From Neoarius graeffei (Eukaryota > Chordata > Actinopteri > Siluriformes > Ariidae), in NCBI RefSeq assembly GCF_027579695.1, contig NC_083570.1, positions 9,897,551 to 9,961,550 of the forward strand: a DNA stretch of 64,000 bases, given 5' to 3'. The translations under genes were made by a program, and so were the position numbers. Shown here in pieces: positions 1 to 11,700 of this stretch (position 1 is its first letter; every line of letters starts with the position of its first letter). The notes beneath the pieces were generated by a model. It ran no database searches, was not told the origin of the DNA, and saw nothing but the letters and a program-made list of their open reading frames with translations.

Positions 1-870
1 AATGAAAACTGAGTAGAGAGAGAGGAATGAAACAATCAAAGGGCTGAGAAATGTTTCAAACATGAAGGGACACTGAACTAATGTTTATAAAGTGCCACTC
101 AAAATCCATCAGGGTTTTTAATCGAGTGGCGACGTGTGGATTTACTATCTGCATCTTCTTTTGGACCATTTGCTTGTTTTTTTAGACACCTTCTTTCCAC
201 GACTGGCCTTTGTTCCCCTCTCGGGGGTTCATCCCAGTGAAGCACCGCAAACAAGCAGCCCAAGATCAGGGAAAGCAAGAACTCACAGAATGGACCATGA
301 AATTACATCTGATTGTAAAGGAAGTATCACTTGAATGTCTTTTTATCCAAAAGAAACAAGACTTTAAACACAAATGATATTTTAGTACAGTGTACCTTTT
401 TGTGGCTACTGTCTCATATAGAGGCAGGAGCCACTATGTCATCGTGTTGTAAGAATATAAGAATGAGTGTAACAATAGCGTACTGATCATGCGCATGCAG
501 GTGTTCCTATTAAAATGGCCGGTGAGTGTATACAATTCGGCTCACCATTCAAAATAAATGGACGAGACTAAAGAAATCGCTTTCAGACATGCTTATGCTT
601 ATTATCGAGGAAAAGTGCATTCCTATTTTAAAACATACTCCAGGTTGTGCCCCTTTCCTCGGCCAGTGGTCCCATGTGTGACATAGACGTGACACACTTC
701 CGAGTTGTTACGGGAAGTTGTCGAAAAGAGTATTGAGACCACTGAGCTCTAGCGCCGGGCCTTTTCCGGGAAATAAGAGTTTGGGCCATGGCAACAGTGT
801 GTGTATGTCCGCCTCAGTTCAGAGGTTTCAGTTTCAAAAACTCTAAGAGGTAAGAGTAGAATAATAAAAG
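1..870. other. No gene recognised
   Basis: Several short open frames occur but none resembles a known protein or shows splice structure. At about 497-531 there is a sequence ending in ATGGCCGGTGAGTGTATA, similar to the GTGTACCTAATAAAGTGG motif repeated at 6640-7010. It is probably the worn end of a dispersed repeat. Confidence 0.4.
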
Positions 871-2166
871 CAGTGTTTATCAACCGCTGGGCTGCGAAGC
901 ACAACCTAGTGGGCCACGAATTTTTTTTTTCAAGTTGAAGCTAATGGTTACTCATAGTAGGGTACAACTGCTGGGTCGCATCCGATGTCACATCCGCCTC
1001 ATTAAACTACAGTCACTCTACAGCTCGCAATGCTTTGCAATGGGTTATTGATGAAAATGAAGCATTTTGGTGGCGATATACATGTGAGATAAAAGTTGTG
1101 GTCACACAGTAAGTGAACACTTGACTGTCACGCCTTTGTGTGCTTGAGCCTGGCGCAGCTCGAGCGATCCCGCTCGCTCATGGAGCGCGTTGTGCACACG
1201 CTTGGGACCCAGTCGTTATCGGAAACACCTGATACTGAGTGCAAATGAGCACGCACAGATACAGATGCTGGTTTTACAGAGGCTTTGCGAAGTATCATCA
1301 TTATCACGGTCACCTTTGTTTCTAGTCATGTTTATAACCCTGTTTAAATACTCTGCTTTCTGTTTTGCATTTGTAAATATCATGCCTGCTAATAAACGCT
1401 CTTCCTGCACTTAGATCCGTCTACTGCCGTCTATCTTGTAGTGTCCTGATCCCCAGGTCTTTAACCCAGACACATGTAAAAAGTTGTACATCTCCAGGCT
1501 CTTCCGGGTTTTCATCTGTGTCTCCATGTAGAACGATGTCTGCAGCACCAGGTAGTTTGAGATGTCAAGGAACTCAATGAATAGATAATTTTCTGACTTG
1601 TAATGAATGAATGAATAACTTTATTTAAACATAAGTTGATCAGCAGAGCTGGTGGGGTCATGCATGTACAGATAGAAATAATTATAAATACAAAAGACTA
1701 AAAATATACACAATCTTTAAAAAAAAAACCCTTAAATCTGTTGATTATCTGTGAATTATCTTCACATGAAGTTAATTAATAGTGTGCATAACTATTGTCT
1801 CTGTATTTAGTTATGGCTACTAAAAGATCAAGATTTATTCTCCTCGTTAAATTTAACGAGTAAATTTTTCTTTCATAGGAAAAATCCTTCTTTGTTAGCG
1901 TGTAAGGATTTAATCCCATTGAGTGGTTTCTATATCCACTTCTTTTGAGTGTACTTCATGGTTTTAATAAGTTGCTTGTTTGCTAAACACAAACATGGCA
2001 ATAAGTTCTTGTGTTAATGGACCAGACTTCACTTTTGGATCATTAATCCCTTTTGACTGAGAGTGACTTGCATGCATGGGTTTATGATGGCTTCTGGTAC
2101 ATGGGCCTCGAGGCATTCCAAGTATGAATAGGTGGGCCTTAAAGCAGAAAAGGTTGAGAACCCCTG
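871..2166. mobile_element. hAT-type DNA transposon remnant
   Basis: The left end CAGTGTTTATCAACC and the inverted right end (GGTTGAGAACCCCTG at 2152-2166) form terminal inverted repeats of the CAGNGNTTCTCAACC type seen in hAT elements. The flanks AATAAAAG and ATATAAAAG are an imperfect match to an 8-bp target duplication. No transposase is readable inside, so this is a decayed or non-autonomous copy. The middle (about 1130-1440) is GC-richer and contains an AATAAA; it could be a separate older insertion. Confidence 0.55.
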
Positions 2167-2582
2167 ATATAAAAGTACAGACACTTGGTATATTTTACTT
2201 CTGTGATTTTTAAATTGTTCATTTTTGGATTACACTTCATTCTTGTCGCTACTGCCTCATAGAGTAAATATATATGCGATATTTACTGGCTGGACATGGG
2301 ATCAGAAAACAATTTTATTTATAAGCAGTAGCCACATGGACCCAGAGGGTACCTATTTTTTTTTTTAAAGTGTGAAAACCTGAATGACTGACAGTGAATT
2401 CAGAAATAAATTGTAAATTAAAGTCGTTAATGATGTTCCTGTATGGGTCCAGCAACAAAGTGAGAAGCAAAGCTGCATCTGGCGATTTCCCTTCACTGAT
2501 CACTTTTTAATGGCTCCATTCTCTCATCAGTCCACATGCAGTTATTTTTTGCTTAGTTAATATTAGGCAAGGTTTATATTTG

Positions 2583-2790
2583 GGGCGGCACAGTGGTGTA
2601 GTGGTCATCACTGTTCGCCTCACAGCAAGAACATTCCGGAATTGAACCTCTTGGCCAACGAGGGCCTTTTGGTGTGGAGTTTGCATGTTCTCCCCGTGCC
2701 TGTGTGGGTTCCCTCTGGGTGCTCTGGTTTCCCCCACAGTCCAAAGACATGCAGTAGGTTAACTGGCGACTCTAAATTGTGTGCGAGTGT
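2583..2790 (+). mobile_element. tRNA-derived SINE, diverged copy
   Basis: The head GGCGGCACAGTGGTGTAGTGG resembles the tRNA-like start (Pol III box A region) of the SINE family found repeatedly in this window. The middle carries TTTGCATGTTCTCCCCGTG and CCCACAGTCCAAAGACATGC. The usual tail is missing: after about 2790 the sequence departs from other copies. It is more diverged than the copies at 24020 and 26148, so probably older. Confidence 0.75.
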
Positions 2791-3265
2791 GCAGAAAGGA
2801 ACCGGCCACCCTCCTGCTGCAATTCTGGCTGAGTCAAACAAATATGGTTCGCCTCAAGTCTGGATCGGGTTCTGCAGTGACAACGATGTAGTCTTCTGTT
2901 CACAAAAACTGACTGAAAAACAATCAAACAAAAATGTTTAAACTAGACCTGCAAGTGGAAAAGTGGTATTTAAACATGATAGTTTTTATGGAGTGCTCAT
3001 ACAAAATAATGTTTAAAGTATTTTAAACTTACAAATGATGAAGACACTATCTGAAAACACATTATTGTACACTAACCAGTGCTTGCTAATTAACACTAGT
3101 GTTGGGGAGTTAGCTTGTTAGTCGGGTTACCACACATCCTTTCAAGGTCATAGACAAGGGTCGGAGGTGAAACGTAGAATATCAACTTTAATGTATGGAA
3201 GAACGACCCAAAAAGCGAATTCAAATTTCCTAGCATTTAATTTGCACCCTAAAATTGAATAAAAC
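2791..3265. other. No gene recognised
   Basis: AT-rich intergenic sequence. I see no coding signal, repeat end or RNA gene here. Confidence 0.4.
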
Positions 3266-3626
3266 GGTTAAAATAGGGTGACCAGACGTCCCGGTTACCG
3301 GGACAGTCCCGATTTGGGGTTGTGTGTCCCGAGTCCCGACAAAAGTCTGTCAGGACACGGATATGTCCCGGTTTTTGCCACTCGCGACATTTGCGACTGA
3401 GCAGCATGGGAATCATTAGCGGAGAAATGTCTGCATTTACTATTTTGATGAATTGACAGGAATCGCAAACTTTCCTGGTTACTGCCCCCTGGCCCTGTGG
3501 CATGGGTGTTTATTTAGCCACATTATTCCAGACCACAGAACGTGTTGCCATGCAACAATAAAATAAACATTAACTGGCACGAATGTTCTTTGTCTAGCAG
3601 CTAGCAGCAGTAATGCCACAGCAATT

Positions 3627-3726
3627 ATGCCAAAAAGAAAATGTACCTTTTCCAAAGATTTACAGGGCACCTACCCCTTCCTCCGAGAGGTGCAGAACAA
3701 TGCGCACGAAGCCTACTGCACACACT
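3627..3726 (+). pseudogene. hAT transposase N-terminal exon fragment (BED-like zinc finger)
   Basis: The frame begins MPKRKCTFSKDLQGTYPFL and runs into a CTHC motif, the start of a BED-type DNA-binding finger as found in hAT transposases. A GTAAGT splice donor follows at 3727. The rest of the transposase is missing from the host element, so this is a leftover exon rather than a working gene. Confidence 0.5.
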
Positions 3727-3844
3727 GTAAGTGCTTTGTTCTTGTACTGAGTTGGGTAGCCTATGCTGCAAATGCTGTGCGCTCCTGTGGGGGCTTTCCT
3801 CGGGCTGTCGCCCCTCTTGGCCCTTCATATAATCTTTTTTTTAT

Positions 3845-4326
3845 TCACCTTGTTATCCCGAGATAACGACATAATTAATTCGAGATCTCGAGAAAACTAA
3901 ACAATTATTTCATGATCTCAGCTGGATCACTGTATCTTCGTCGGTAGAGACGAAGCCGGGCCAGTCTTCTCTGGAGGTGCCACGGACTAATTTTGCAATT
4001 ATCCCTTATTAAAAGACTTAATGCAATCTCTCCCTGTGTCAACCCCTGATCAAAATATTGCCTTATTAGGTGATCGATTATTCCAGACATTCTAATGACC
4101 AAAGTTGCGTCTATACAGAATGAGAAATAGCCCCAAAGTCAGCATATCACAAGTCTCTTGGCGCACCTGAATGAACCATTTCTCAGACTCGAGATCATGA
4201 AATAATTGTTTTGTTTTCTTGAGATCTCGGCATAACGGTTTTGTTTTCTCGAGATCTCGAATTAGTTGTGTTGTTTTCTCGAGATCCTGAATTAATTATG
4301 TCGTTATCTCAGGATAACAAGGTGAA
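3845..4326. mobile_element. Palindromic element nested in the hAT copy
   Basis: Long inverted arms start TTCACCTTGTTATC and close GATAACAAGGTGAA. Both arms contain GAGATAACGACATAATTAATTC-type sequence and several CGAGATCTCGAG palindromes. It interrupts the surrounding hAT copy, so it arrived later. The middle carries a transposase-like fragment on the minus strand. I could not settle the target duplication. Confidence 0.6.
3905..4102 (-). pseudogene. Integrase-like helix-turn-helix fragment
   Basis: The 65-residue frame contains IIDHLIRQYFDQGLTQGEI and ISPWHLQRRLARLRLYRRR, a pattern I associate with the N-terminal helix-turn-helix of an IS3EU/Ginger-like integrase carried by fish DNA transposons. 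The DDE catalytic core that should follow is absent. It sits in the loop of the palindrome at 3845-4326, suggesting a deletion derivative of the autonomous element. Family assignment is from memory of similar fish proteins and is moderate. Confidence 0.45.
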
Positions 4327-5290
4327 GAAAAAAAAAGGATTATATGAAGGGCCTCTCTCGGCTTCCGTAGTATATATTCTCAAATCACTTGTCTCTTTTT
4401 TGTTTCTGTTTAACATACCATTCTGACAGTTTGGCCATATTGCTGTGTTGAACAGCTTGTTGCACCTTCCATTAAAGTGTTCACTTTTGTACACATCTTC
4501 TTGCTTTATTCATTCAGTTGTGGGGAATGGTTAGTAAGGTTGATTCTGACCTAGGCTATGTTGAGGTCACATATCTACTTTTTAAGTTCATGCTATAGTG
4601 CATACAATTTTAGAGATATAGCCTACATGTGCATATGCATTCTTCTTGGTGTTCTCACAAACAGGTGAAATAAATCAGTGTAAATTTGGCCTATGGACAT
4701 AGCCTGGCCTATTCTCAGCCATTACAAAATCTGTTGTCTGACCATAATTTAACTGATCTGTATACCACTATGCTACTAGATAACAAAATGCCTGTTTGTT
4801 TTATTTCATGTGAGATGGTGATAAATGTGAGCTTCAACAAAATGATAAGAGCACCTCTCTGAGTGTCATGTTTACGTAAAAAAAAGGTGTGCGTGCACGA
4901 GCATGGTCGCGCGCAAAAGTGTCCCGGTTTCAGACTAGGGAAATCTGGTCACCCTAGGTTAAAATATACTGTTTTACCCAATTTCCGAATGTTTGTTTAC
5001 ATCTCACTTATACGCACTTTCACCACCAGGGGGCATCATCTTGACGTCATTTAAAGCTCATAGGCAACGGTTTTAATTTTATGCACATTTGAAACTTTAC
5101 ATGTTAAAAAACCCTCTGTAATTTTCTTCTGGTCCCAATAAGTATTGTTAATAAGTAATAATTAAAATAAGTTAGCATGGATCGCGGCGAATTTCTGTTT
5201 GGCTATTTCCATGACCACTCGGCGCGTGACGTCATTTAAGACAAACAAACCGTTTGAGTTGACAATCTAATTTGACCTGTTTGCGTGAGC

Positions 5291-5687
5291 TCAAACTTTC
5301 CTTCTGGCCCGCATGGATTTAAATTGGGAGCTCGCTTGTGCATAATCAAAGTCGTCAATGGAGACTGCTGCCAAGGCAATTGTCATTAAATGTTGCGTCT
5401 TTGCCTCAGACAGACGACTTCTCATTGATGTTTTAATTTTATTCTGAAGGCTGAACCCGCGCTCTGCTGCGACACTGGAGACTGGAATAACCAGCGCCAC
5501 TTCAGCCAAAGTTCTGAAGTCGGGAAACATTTCTCCCAGGGAAGTGATCAGAAGCCGGCAAGAGCCTCTGAAAGTTGGATTTCCCGACCCTGCTAGTACT
5601 CTCTTCATAGGGAGGAAATCCTGCAGCATGCGGTCTTTCTGCACCAGTGGTGCGGCTTGGCGGAGCCTGGAACCTGACACGGAAGGT
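5291..5687 (-). pseudogene. hAT transposase C-terminal dimerisation domain (hATC) fragment
   Basis: The frame contains FPDFRTLAEVALVIPVSSVAAERGFS followed by KTSMRSRL and a C-terminal helical stretch. The VSSVAAERGFS core is typical of the hAT family C-terminal dimerisation region, as in zinc-finger 862-like proteins. A plausible splice acceptor (TTTATTTAAG) precedes it at about 5688, so it was a last exon. The DDE part of the transposase was not found upstream, so this copy cannot be active. Confidence 0.75.
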
Positions 5688-5689
5688 CT

Positions 5690-6379
5690 TAAATAAAACG
5701 AAGTTATGTTTAAATGTTAGTTTGTCTACCCGTGCTCTCATTAAAATGATAGTTTAGCAGATATTCGAGCAGTGATGTTCCTAAGCTTGCTGGGGAAGAA
5801 TACAATAAATCAACATTTGTTTCATTTTCAAAACAAGAAAACAACTAGCCTAAATGAGCACTATTGTACAGGCAGGGAAACGACACAAACAACCCAATGC
5901 ATCTCTTTTTTTTTAATAGCAAAAATGACGTGTCTTCTGCAGAGAAGGGAAACATTAATACATCTCACTGTGCTAGTGGTTAGAAAAGTCAGAGCGCGGT
6001 CAGGAGCGCGATGGGGGGAACAGCCTTGCGCAGTGACTACAATATATACATGAGTAGCCTATGCACTGAACATCAAGACTGCCGCAACGTCGGTTCAGAT
6101 TAAAAGTGACGGCAGTGAAGACTATGTATACTGTATGTAAGAAAACTCTGCCACAACTTGCCAATCATTTCAATTGTGTGTTTCATTATGTTTTATTATT
6201 GTTATTATTAGGCTATTATTGTTATTGGTAATGGTAATGGTGAACATCCGTCAAAATGACCGACGGCCTTCAGATTTTTCCGTCATAGCTAAAAAAAATC
6301 CGTCAATGATGGACAATTGTCGGTTAACGCGACCTATGGCGTGAAGTGAGAGGGTTGGCAGGCGGGTAAACACGCCACT
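5690..6379. other. Probable 5' remains of the hAT copy; no gene
   Basis: At about 6245-6345 the sequence has repeated CCGTCA-type motifs (GTCAAAATGACCGACGGCC, CGTCAATGATGGACAATTG), which look like the subterminal region of a hAT element lying upstream of the hATC exon at 5291. No transposase body is readable between them. The microsatellite-like ATTATTGTTATT stretch at 6193-6232 adds nothing. Confidence 0.35.
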
Positions 6380-6639
6380 GTGCTCCGGTCACTTTGTGAA
6401 GAATCCCCATCTGCTGGAGAGTTTAGGGCTCAGTGTTTGACAGAGAAGCTCAAACCTGACGCTGTTCCGACAAAAGCAAGCAGTCAAAGAAGAAACGGAC
6501 CAGCAATGCTCAAGCAAAAAGGAGAAGATTGGAGGGAAACATTTTTACCTTTGCTTGCAATTTTTCCAGGAAAGAGTCCTGAGGGATCCTGTACAATCAC
6601 TGTGGAAATGAGACAAAAGGGACAGTTTGTCATGGCGAC

Positions 6640-7010
6640 CTGCCAGCATGCTAACATGCTCCTGACTAACATGGTAAATGTCTGTCTGTGTCCGAACACA
6701 AGTGTACCTAATGAAGTGGCCACTAAGCTGAAGTTAATTTGTCACTGCTGGAATGATACCTGCAGGCATGCTAATGGTTCACATGCCTTTTGCATGCTAA
6801 ATGTACCGTATGTGCGTGTTTATACAGACACGTGTGTTCCTAATAATGTGGCCATTAAGTTGAATAATACATACATACCTGCTAACATGACAATGGCTGA
6901 GATGCTCAGTGTGTCTGTGCATGTGTTGACACAAGTGTACCTAATAAAGTGACCACTAAGTTGAAGTTGATTTGCACTGGCTGCATGCTAACATGATGAA
7001 TGTTTGTGTG
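6640..7010 (+). repeat. Degenerate minisatellite, unit about 100 bp
   Basis: Three to four diverged units each carry ACACAAGTGTACCTAATRAAGTGGCCACTAAGYTGAAG followed by a GCATGCTAACATG segment. A 190-codon open frame at 6380-6952 runs through them, giving repeated VPNxVAxKL peptides. I read it as a repeat that happens to be open rather than a gene: there is no recognisable domain and the frame closes inside the last unit. Confidence 0.6.
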
Positions 7011-7136
7011 TATGTTTAGAGGAGGCTATAAATAATACAATGCTTGTATTAATATTAGCAATATAAACTAATCCACGTTCTATTATAGGGATTGTGTGTG
7101 CGCGCCCCTGTGCGCAATAGTGGGGAACCCCATTAA

Positions 7137-7298
7137 ATGTCCTGGTATATGTTATTGAATGACACTTTCACTACAAGGCCTGTTCTATGCAGAAACAACA
7201 TGCTGGATGAAGTGGTGGAGAAACTGAAGAAGATGACTGAAGTCTCATTCTGTTTTTGTGAACACAACACCGAGTCAGGTGCATCAGACAAAGAACAG
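7137..7298 (+). pseudogene. Gene C exon 1 remnant
   Basis: Residues DTFTTRPVL through EVVEKLKK match the end of the RING exon of genes A and B (about residues 62-85). The next 18 codons are unrelated to the B-box region, ending in DKEQ and a GTGAGA donor at the same place and phase as in A and B. The ATG at 7137 lies in non-TRIM sequence and is a weak choice. A DNA break appears to have removed the 5' part. Confidence 0.55.
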
Positions 7299-7836
7299 GT
7301 GAGAAGGAGAAATGGCCTCAGACTGAATCCTTCGACATTTTGTTTCTAATCCTGCTTTACTCAGGTCATATGGTGTAAAAATGTCATGACTTCTATTGAT
7401 TTATAAATAATAAATATGTTCCATGTATCCTGTAGATGTGAACAGTTTTACAAGCACATACTGAGTACCTTTGACCTCACTCAGAGAGAGCCAGGATATG
7501 GATGATCTTTAACTTGAATTGCAGTTAATAATCTCCCACCTTCGACCTGTCTTTGAGTGAACACTTTACAGTTAGTAAAGTTAGTATTTGACTCAGGATG
7601 TAACATCATTTCGTTCATTCTTGTCAGTGTGAGTTAAAGTTGCAGGAGGAGCAGATGAAATCCCAGCAGAGAATCCAGGAGAAGCAGAAGAAGGTGCAGG
7701 AGCTGAAACAGGCTGTGAACACTATAAAGGTGAGCAGTGAGCAGAGACAGAGCTGCTCCTAGAAACACACACAACATGGACAACGAGTCATTTACAGTCC
7801 CAGTAAGAGAGGGAATGATAGATGAGCTTTACATCT

Positions 7837-7869
<33 letters not shown>

Positions 7870-8613
7870 CCCCTAACAGCTCAGCGCACAGACAGCAGTG
7901 GAGGACAGTGAGAGGATCTTTACTGAGCTGATCAGCTCCATGGAGAAAAAGCGCTGGGAGGTGACGGAGCTGATCAGAGATCAGGAGAAGGCTGAACTGA
8001 GTCGAGCTGAACGACTCCTGGAGCAACTGGAGCAGGAGATTGCTGATCTTCAGAGGAGAGTCACTGAGCTGGAGCAGCTTTCACACACACACGATCACAT
8101 CCATTTCCTCCAGGTAACACTCATTGTCTGATATCACTTGCACTGTGGTCTGAGAATATTCGTCCATCTCGTACACCGCTCCGTTTCCAGTCTCTCAGTG
8201 TCTCTTCTGGACGTGGCGACTCATCCATCATTACTGTCCATCAACATGTTTCATTTGATGGAGTGAGGAATTATCTCTCAGAGATGAAAAAGCAATTCAA
8301 CAAAATCCCTTCATATGGTGAGAGGAAGTAAAATGTTATAAATCCACGCATATACATAAAAAAAGATTTATTGTACTTATCTGAACTTAACATTGCCGCA
8401 GCTACCATCTGAAAGATATTGTACTTATACAGTTCATCAGTCATATTAAGATCATTTATTTTGCCAATATTCATAAATTCAAACATCGTGTTTCCTAAAA
8501 TCACACTCTGATCATTGTATATTATTCCACCTCCATTTTCTCTCCGTCACAGCAGTTTGGATGAATTTACCTTCAGAGCTGAAGACTCGAGAAGATTTTC
8601 TACAATGTATGTA

Positions 8614-8704
<91 letters not shown>

Positions 8705-11700
8705 GCTGCCAGATCATTAAGAACATATGTTGTTTTTGGAGACGTTTCCTTCTACAATAAAGAGAAGTGAAGAATGGAGGTGTCATGTTGAGTGTCACTG
8801 ACAGCACAGCGCTGGTGAAGTTCGATATGTTTGATCCATGAATGTATATGAAGGTTAATAATATTCTAGTCATTTTCTTTCCTGAAGTTTTTACAAGAAT
8901 CGAGTCAAGTTTATTTGTATCGCACTTTTAACAACAGACATTGCCACAAAGCAGCTTTACAGAAAATTAAACACTTTGACCATGAGCTAATCCATCCATC
9001 CATTATCTGTAGCCGCTTATCCTGTGCAGGGTCATGGGCAAGCTGGAGCCTATCCCAGCTGACTATGGGCGAAAGGCAGAGGTGGAAAGAGTACTAAAAT
9101 ATTATACTCAAGTACAAGTACTGCTACTCTGATGAAATTTTACTTAAGTACAAGTAAAGTTACCAGACAAAAAATCTACTCAAGTAAAAGTAAAAAGTAG
9201 ATTATTTAAAATGTACTTTAAGTAAAAGTAAAACGTTACTTTTAACAATGGGTGTTTTCTGCCTCCATTGTGTTGTGCAAAAATGAAAAAGAAGAGGAAA
9301 CAAGGATATATGTACATCTCAACCCAGATGTTTTATTTAAAGGAAGTGTATCAAATTGAATGCTTAGGATAATGCTGCATTAAAACTGAGACAAACAAAA
9401 AAGGTCAATACACACAGTCATGTCGTTTACATCGCCCTGACCACACACAAAGCATTGTACACGAAATATGAAAGTGAAATGTTGCACCGAAATCTCGTAG
9501 CTTGCCTGTGTGCACTGTGTTATTGAACAATTCAATTCAAACATTATTTGTTTTGCTTAGTATTCCTTTCTGGCCTGTTGGATGTAGAATGGTAGGAGGA
9601 CTGATCACGTCAGGTTGGCGAGCTAACTTGCTTGCATGATTAGCCAACCGAATAACAGACTAGTTACCGATATGTTACAGTACCAACAGGTTGCTACTTC
9701 AACATTAGCAATGCCATCCACTATTTTTGGAATATAACCAGCCTATTGTCGGTTTTACTATGGAAAGGAAACATTATGATCAGGGGCGCAGATATGTTTT
9801 TTGAACTGGGGGGGACAAAAAACTGGGGGGGACAAAAAACTGGGGGGGACAAAGCTGCCAGCAAACCAACCCCAACCCCGATATGCCTGTCAAACTTGTT
9901 GTGGGTAACCATAGCAACCAAGCTCGAGCTCGCAACCTGTGCAGTCTGCGCAGCTCAACCAACTGAATATCAGTCTTTGTTTTGTTTTATGTTAGTTGTT
10001 GCAACTATGTATACACTGCTGTGCACCTCAATAAACCGAATGGTAATTAGTCTTTTGATTTTTCCGTGAGGTTTGCCTTATGCAAAGAAAGACAGCATAG
10101 ACGTTTCTTCCTCCCTATAAGTGGGGGGGACCGAACGAGGTGAATTTAAATCTGGGTGGGACGAATCCCACCCGTCCCACCCTCTATCTGCGCCCGTGAT
10201 TATGATGCCAATGACAATACTTATCTCAACATGCTTGCGCAGATTAGACGTCGAATTTTTGTATGCCGCAATGGTTGTCTTCTTGGGCACACATAATCTG
10301 CATTGCATAATGAAACTGTCACCCCTTTTCTTTACGAAGCTGAAGTGATCACGTATGTAGGGCCAGGGGTGCACTTCATTACTGGAAGAAATTGCGTTTT
10401 CTGCAGGGTCGTCCACCACAGGTTCCTCGGTCTCCTCCATGTCCGCAGGGGCGCTTTATCAACACCCGTGGCCCAGGGGCTAGGCCCCTCATAGGCTACC
10501 TGTCAACCCTACCCTTACCGTTGGCCAGGAAAACACTTTTATTTTATTTGTAATACGTGTCAAGCATTTACAGTGTAAGCGCGTAATTAGCCTAGAAGCC
10601 TACGATAGGTTACATTTGGCTCAGCGTAGCTGCGCAAGGCCCACGCTCACATCGCTCAACACATCCGACCACAGAGGGAGAGAAGAACGTGCGCATTATC
10701 ATTACAGAGCCAGTTCTGATTATTACCGCAGACAGGACAGTGATACTGCGTAACTTTCACGCAGGGGCATGGCCAGAGATAACCACATAAGCGCGCGTGC
10801 GCTAATGTAGACCAATGTGTTGTAAACATAAAACACACACACCTACAGACAAGTCCTTTTAAAAAATAAAATACATAAAAATAGCTCGACGGCATGAAAA
10901 CAAACATTCACTGCAAGACAAGGTGCCCTAGAATCGCCATCAGTTTTTAATATCTACATGGACTTTGTTGTCAGGATTGCACAGCATGAGATATCAAAAC
11001 TGTACCCATATACAGGCTTCAAGTTCAGATATTGCATTCCAAATGAGGTATCCACAAGAGAAATGTGTACGAAAGCACGAGCATCAGGAGAGGGTTGCAT
11101 AACAGAGATTCTATACGCAGATGATCAGGCCATACTCGCTGGATCCATCGAGGAGCTTCAGAATATTCTTCAGTTGTATGATAAGACCTATACCCGCTTT
11201 GGTTTACAAATATCATATGTCAAAACAGAAACAATGGCTTTTAACGTCAATGAGGATATCAAATGTAAATCAAGTATCATTTCCCTTGGTGGCACTAATA
11301 TTAAAAACGTCCGCACCTTTAAATATCTTGGTTATAATGTCAGCAACTGTGATGAATCCTCACACTTCCTGCATGCTAGGATAAGTGCTGCATTCATGAA
11401 ATGGAATGAACTGAAACACGTTCTAACCGACCACCGAATACTACTAAAAACCCGTATAAAGTTCCTAGTGGCATGTGTTCGATCTCGTCTCCTGTACAGC
11501 ACACAGGCATGGCAACTATCATCCAGTGAAATTCACAAAATTGAGGTAGTGTGGCACAGCTTCCTAAGGAAAATGATTAAAGGTGGATATAAACGAAAGA
11601 ATGCCCCTGACCAAAAGAACACTACAAATGAAGATATAGACTGGAGCTACAAGATGTCCAATGCTGACCTCCGGAAACTGACAGGAACCCAGGATATAAA

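Larger units (their letters stand above)
3274..4956. mobile_element. hAT transposon with perfect 8-bp target duplication
   Basis: The ends TAGGGTGACCAGA and, inverted, TCTGGTCACCCTA are matching terminal repeats. The flanking 8-mer GGTTAAAA is present at 3266-3273 and exactly again at 4957-4964, the duplication length expected of hAT insertion. Subterminal TGTCCCGGTTT motifs are repeated. It holds a transposase-like first exon at 3627 and a foreign palindromic insert at 3845-4326. The catalytic region is absent, so it is a non-autonomous derivative. Confidence 0.85.

Noticed and set aside
134-334. 66-codon frame near the left edge
   Set aside because: No domain, no splice context and no Kozak support; sequence around it looks intergenic.
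8515-8873. Frames encoding [12 protein letters not shown] or CVCVCV/ERERER
   Set aside because: Pure translation of the (CT)n(CA)n microsatellite at 8617-8701.
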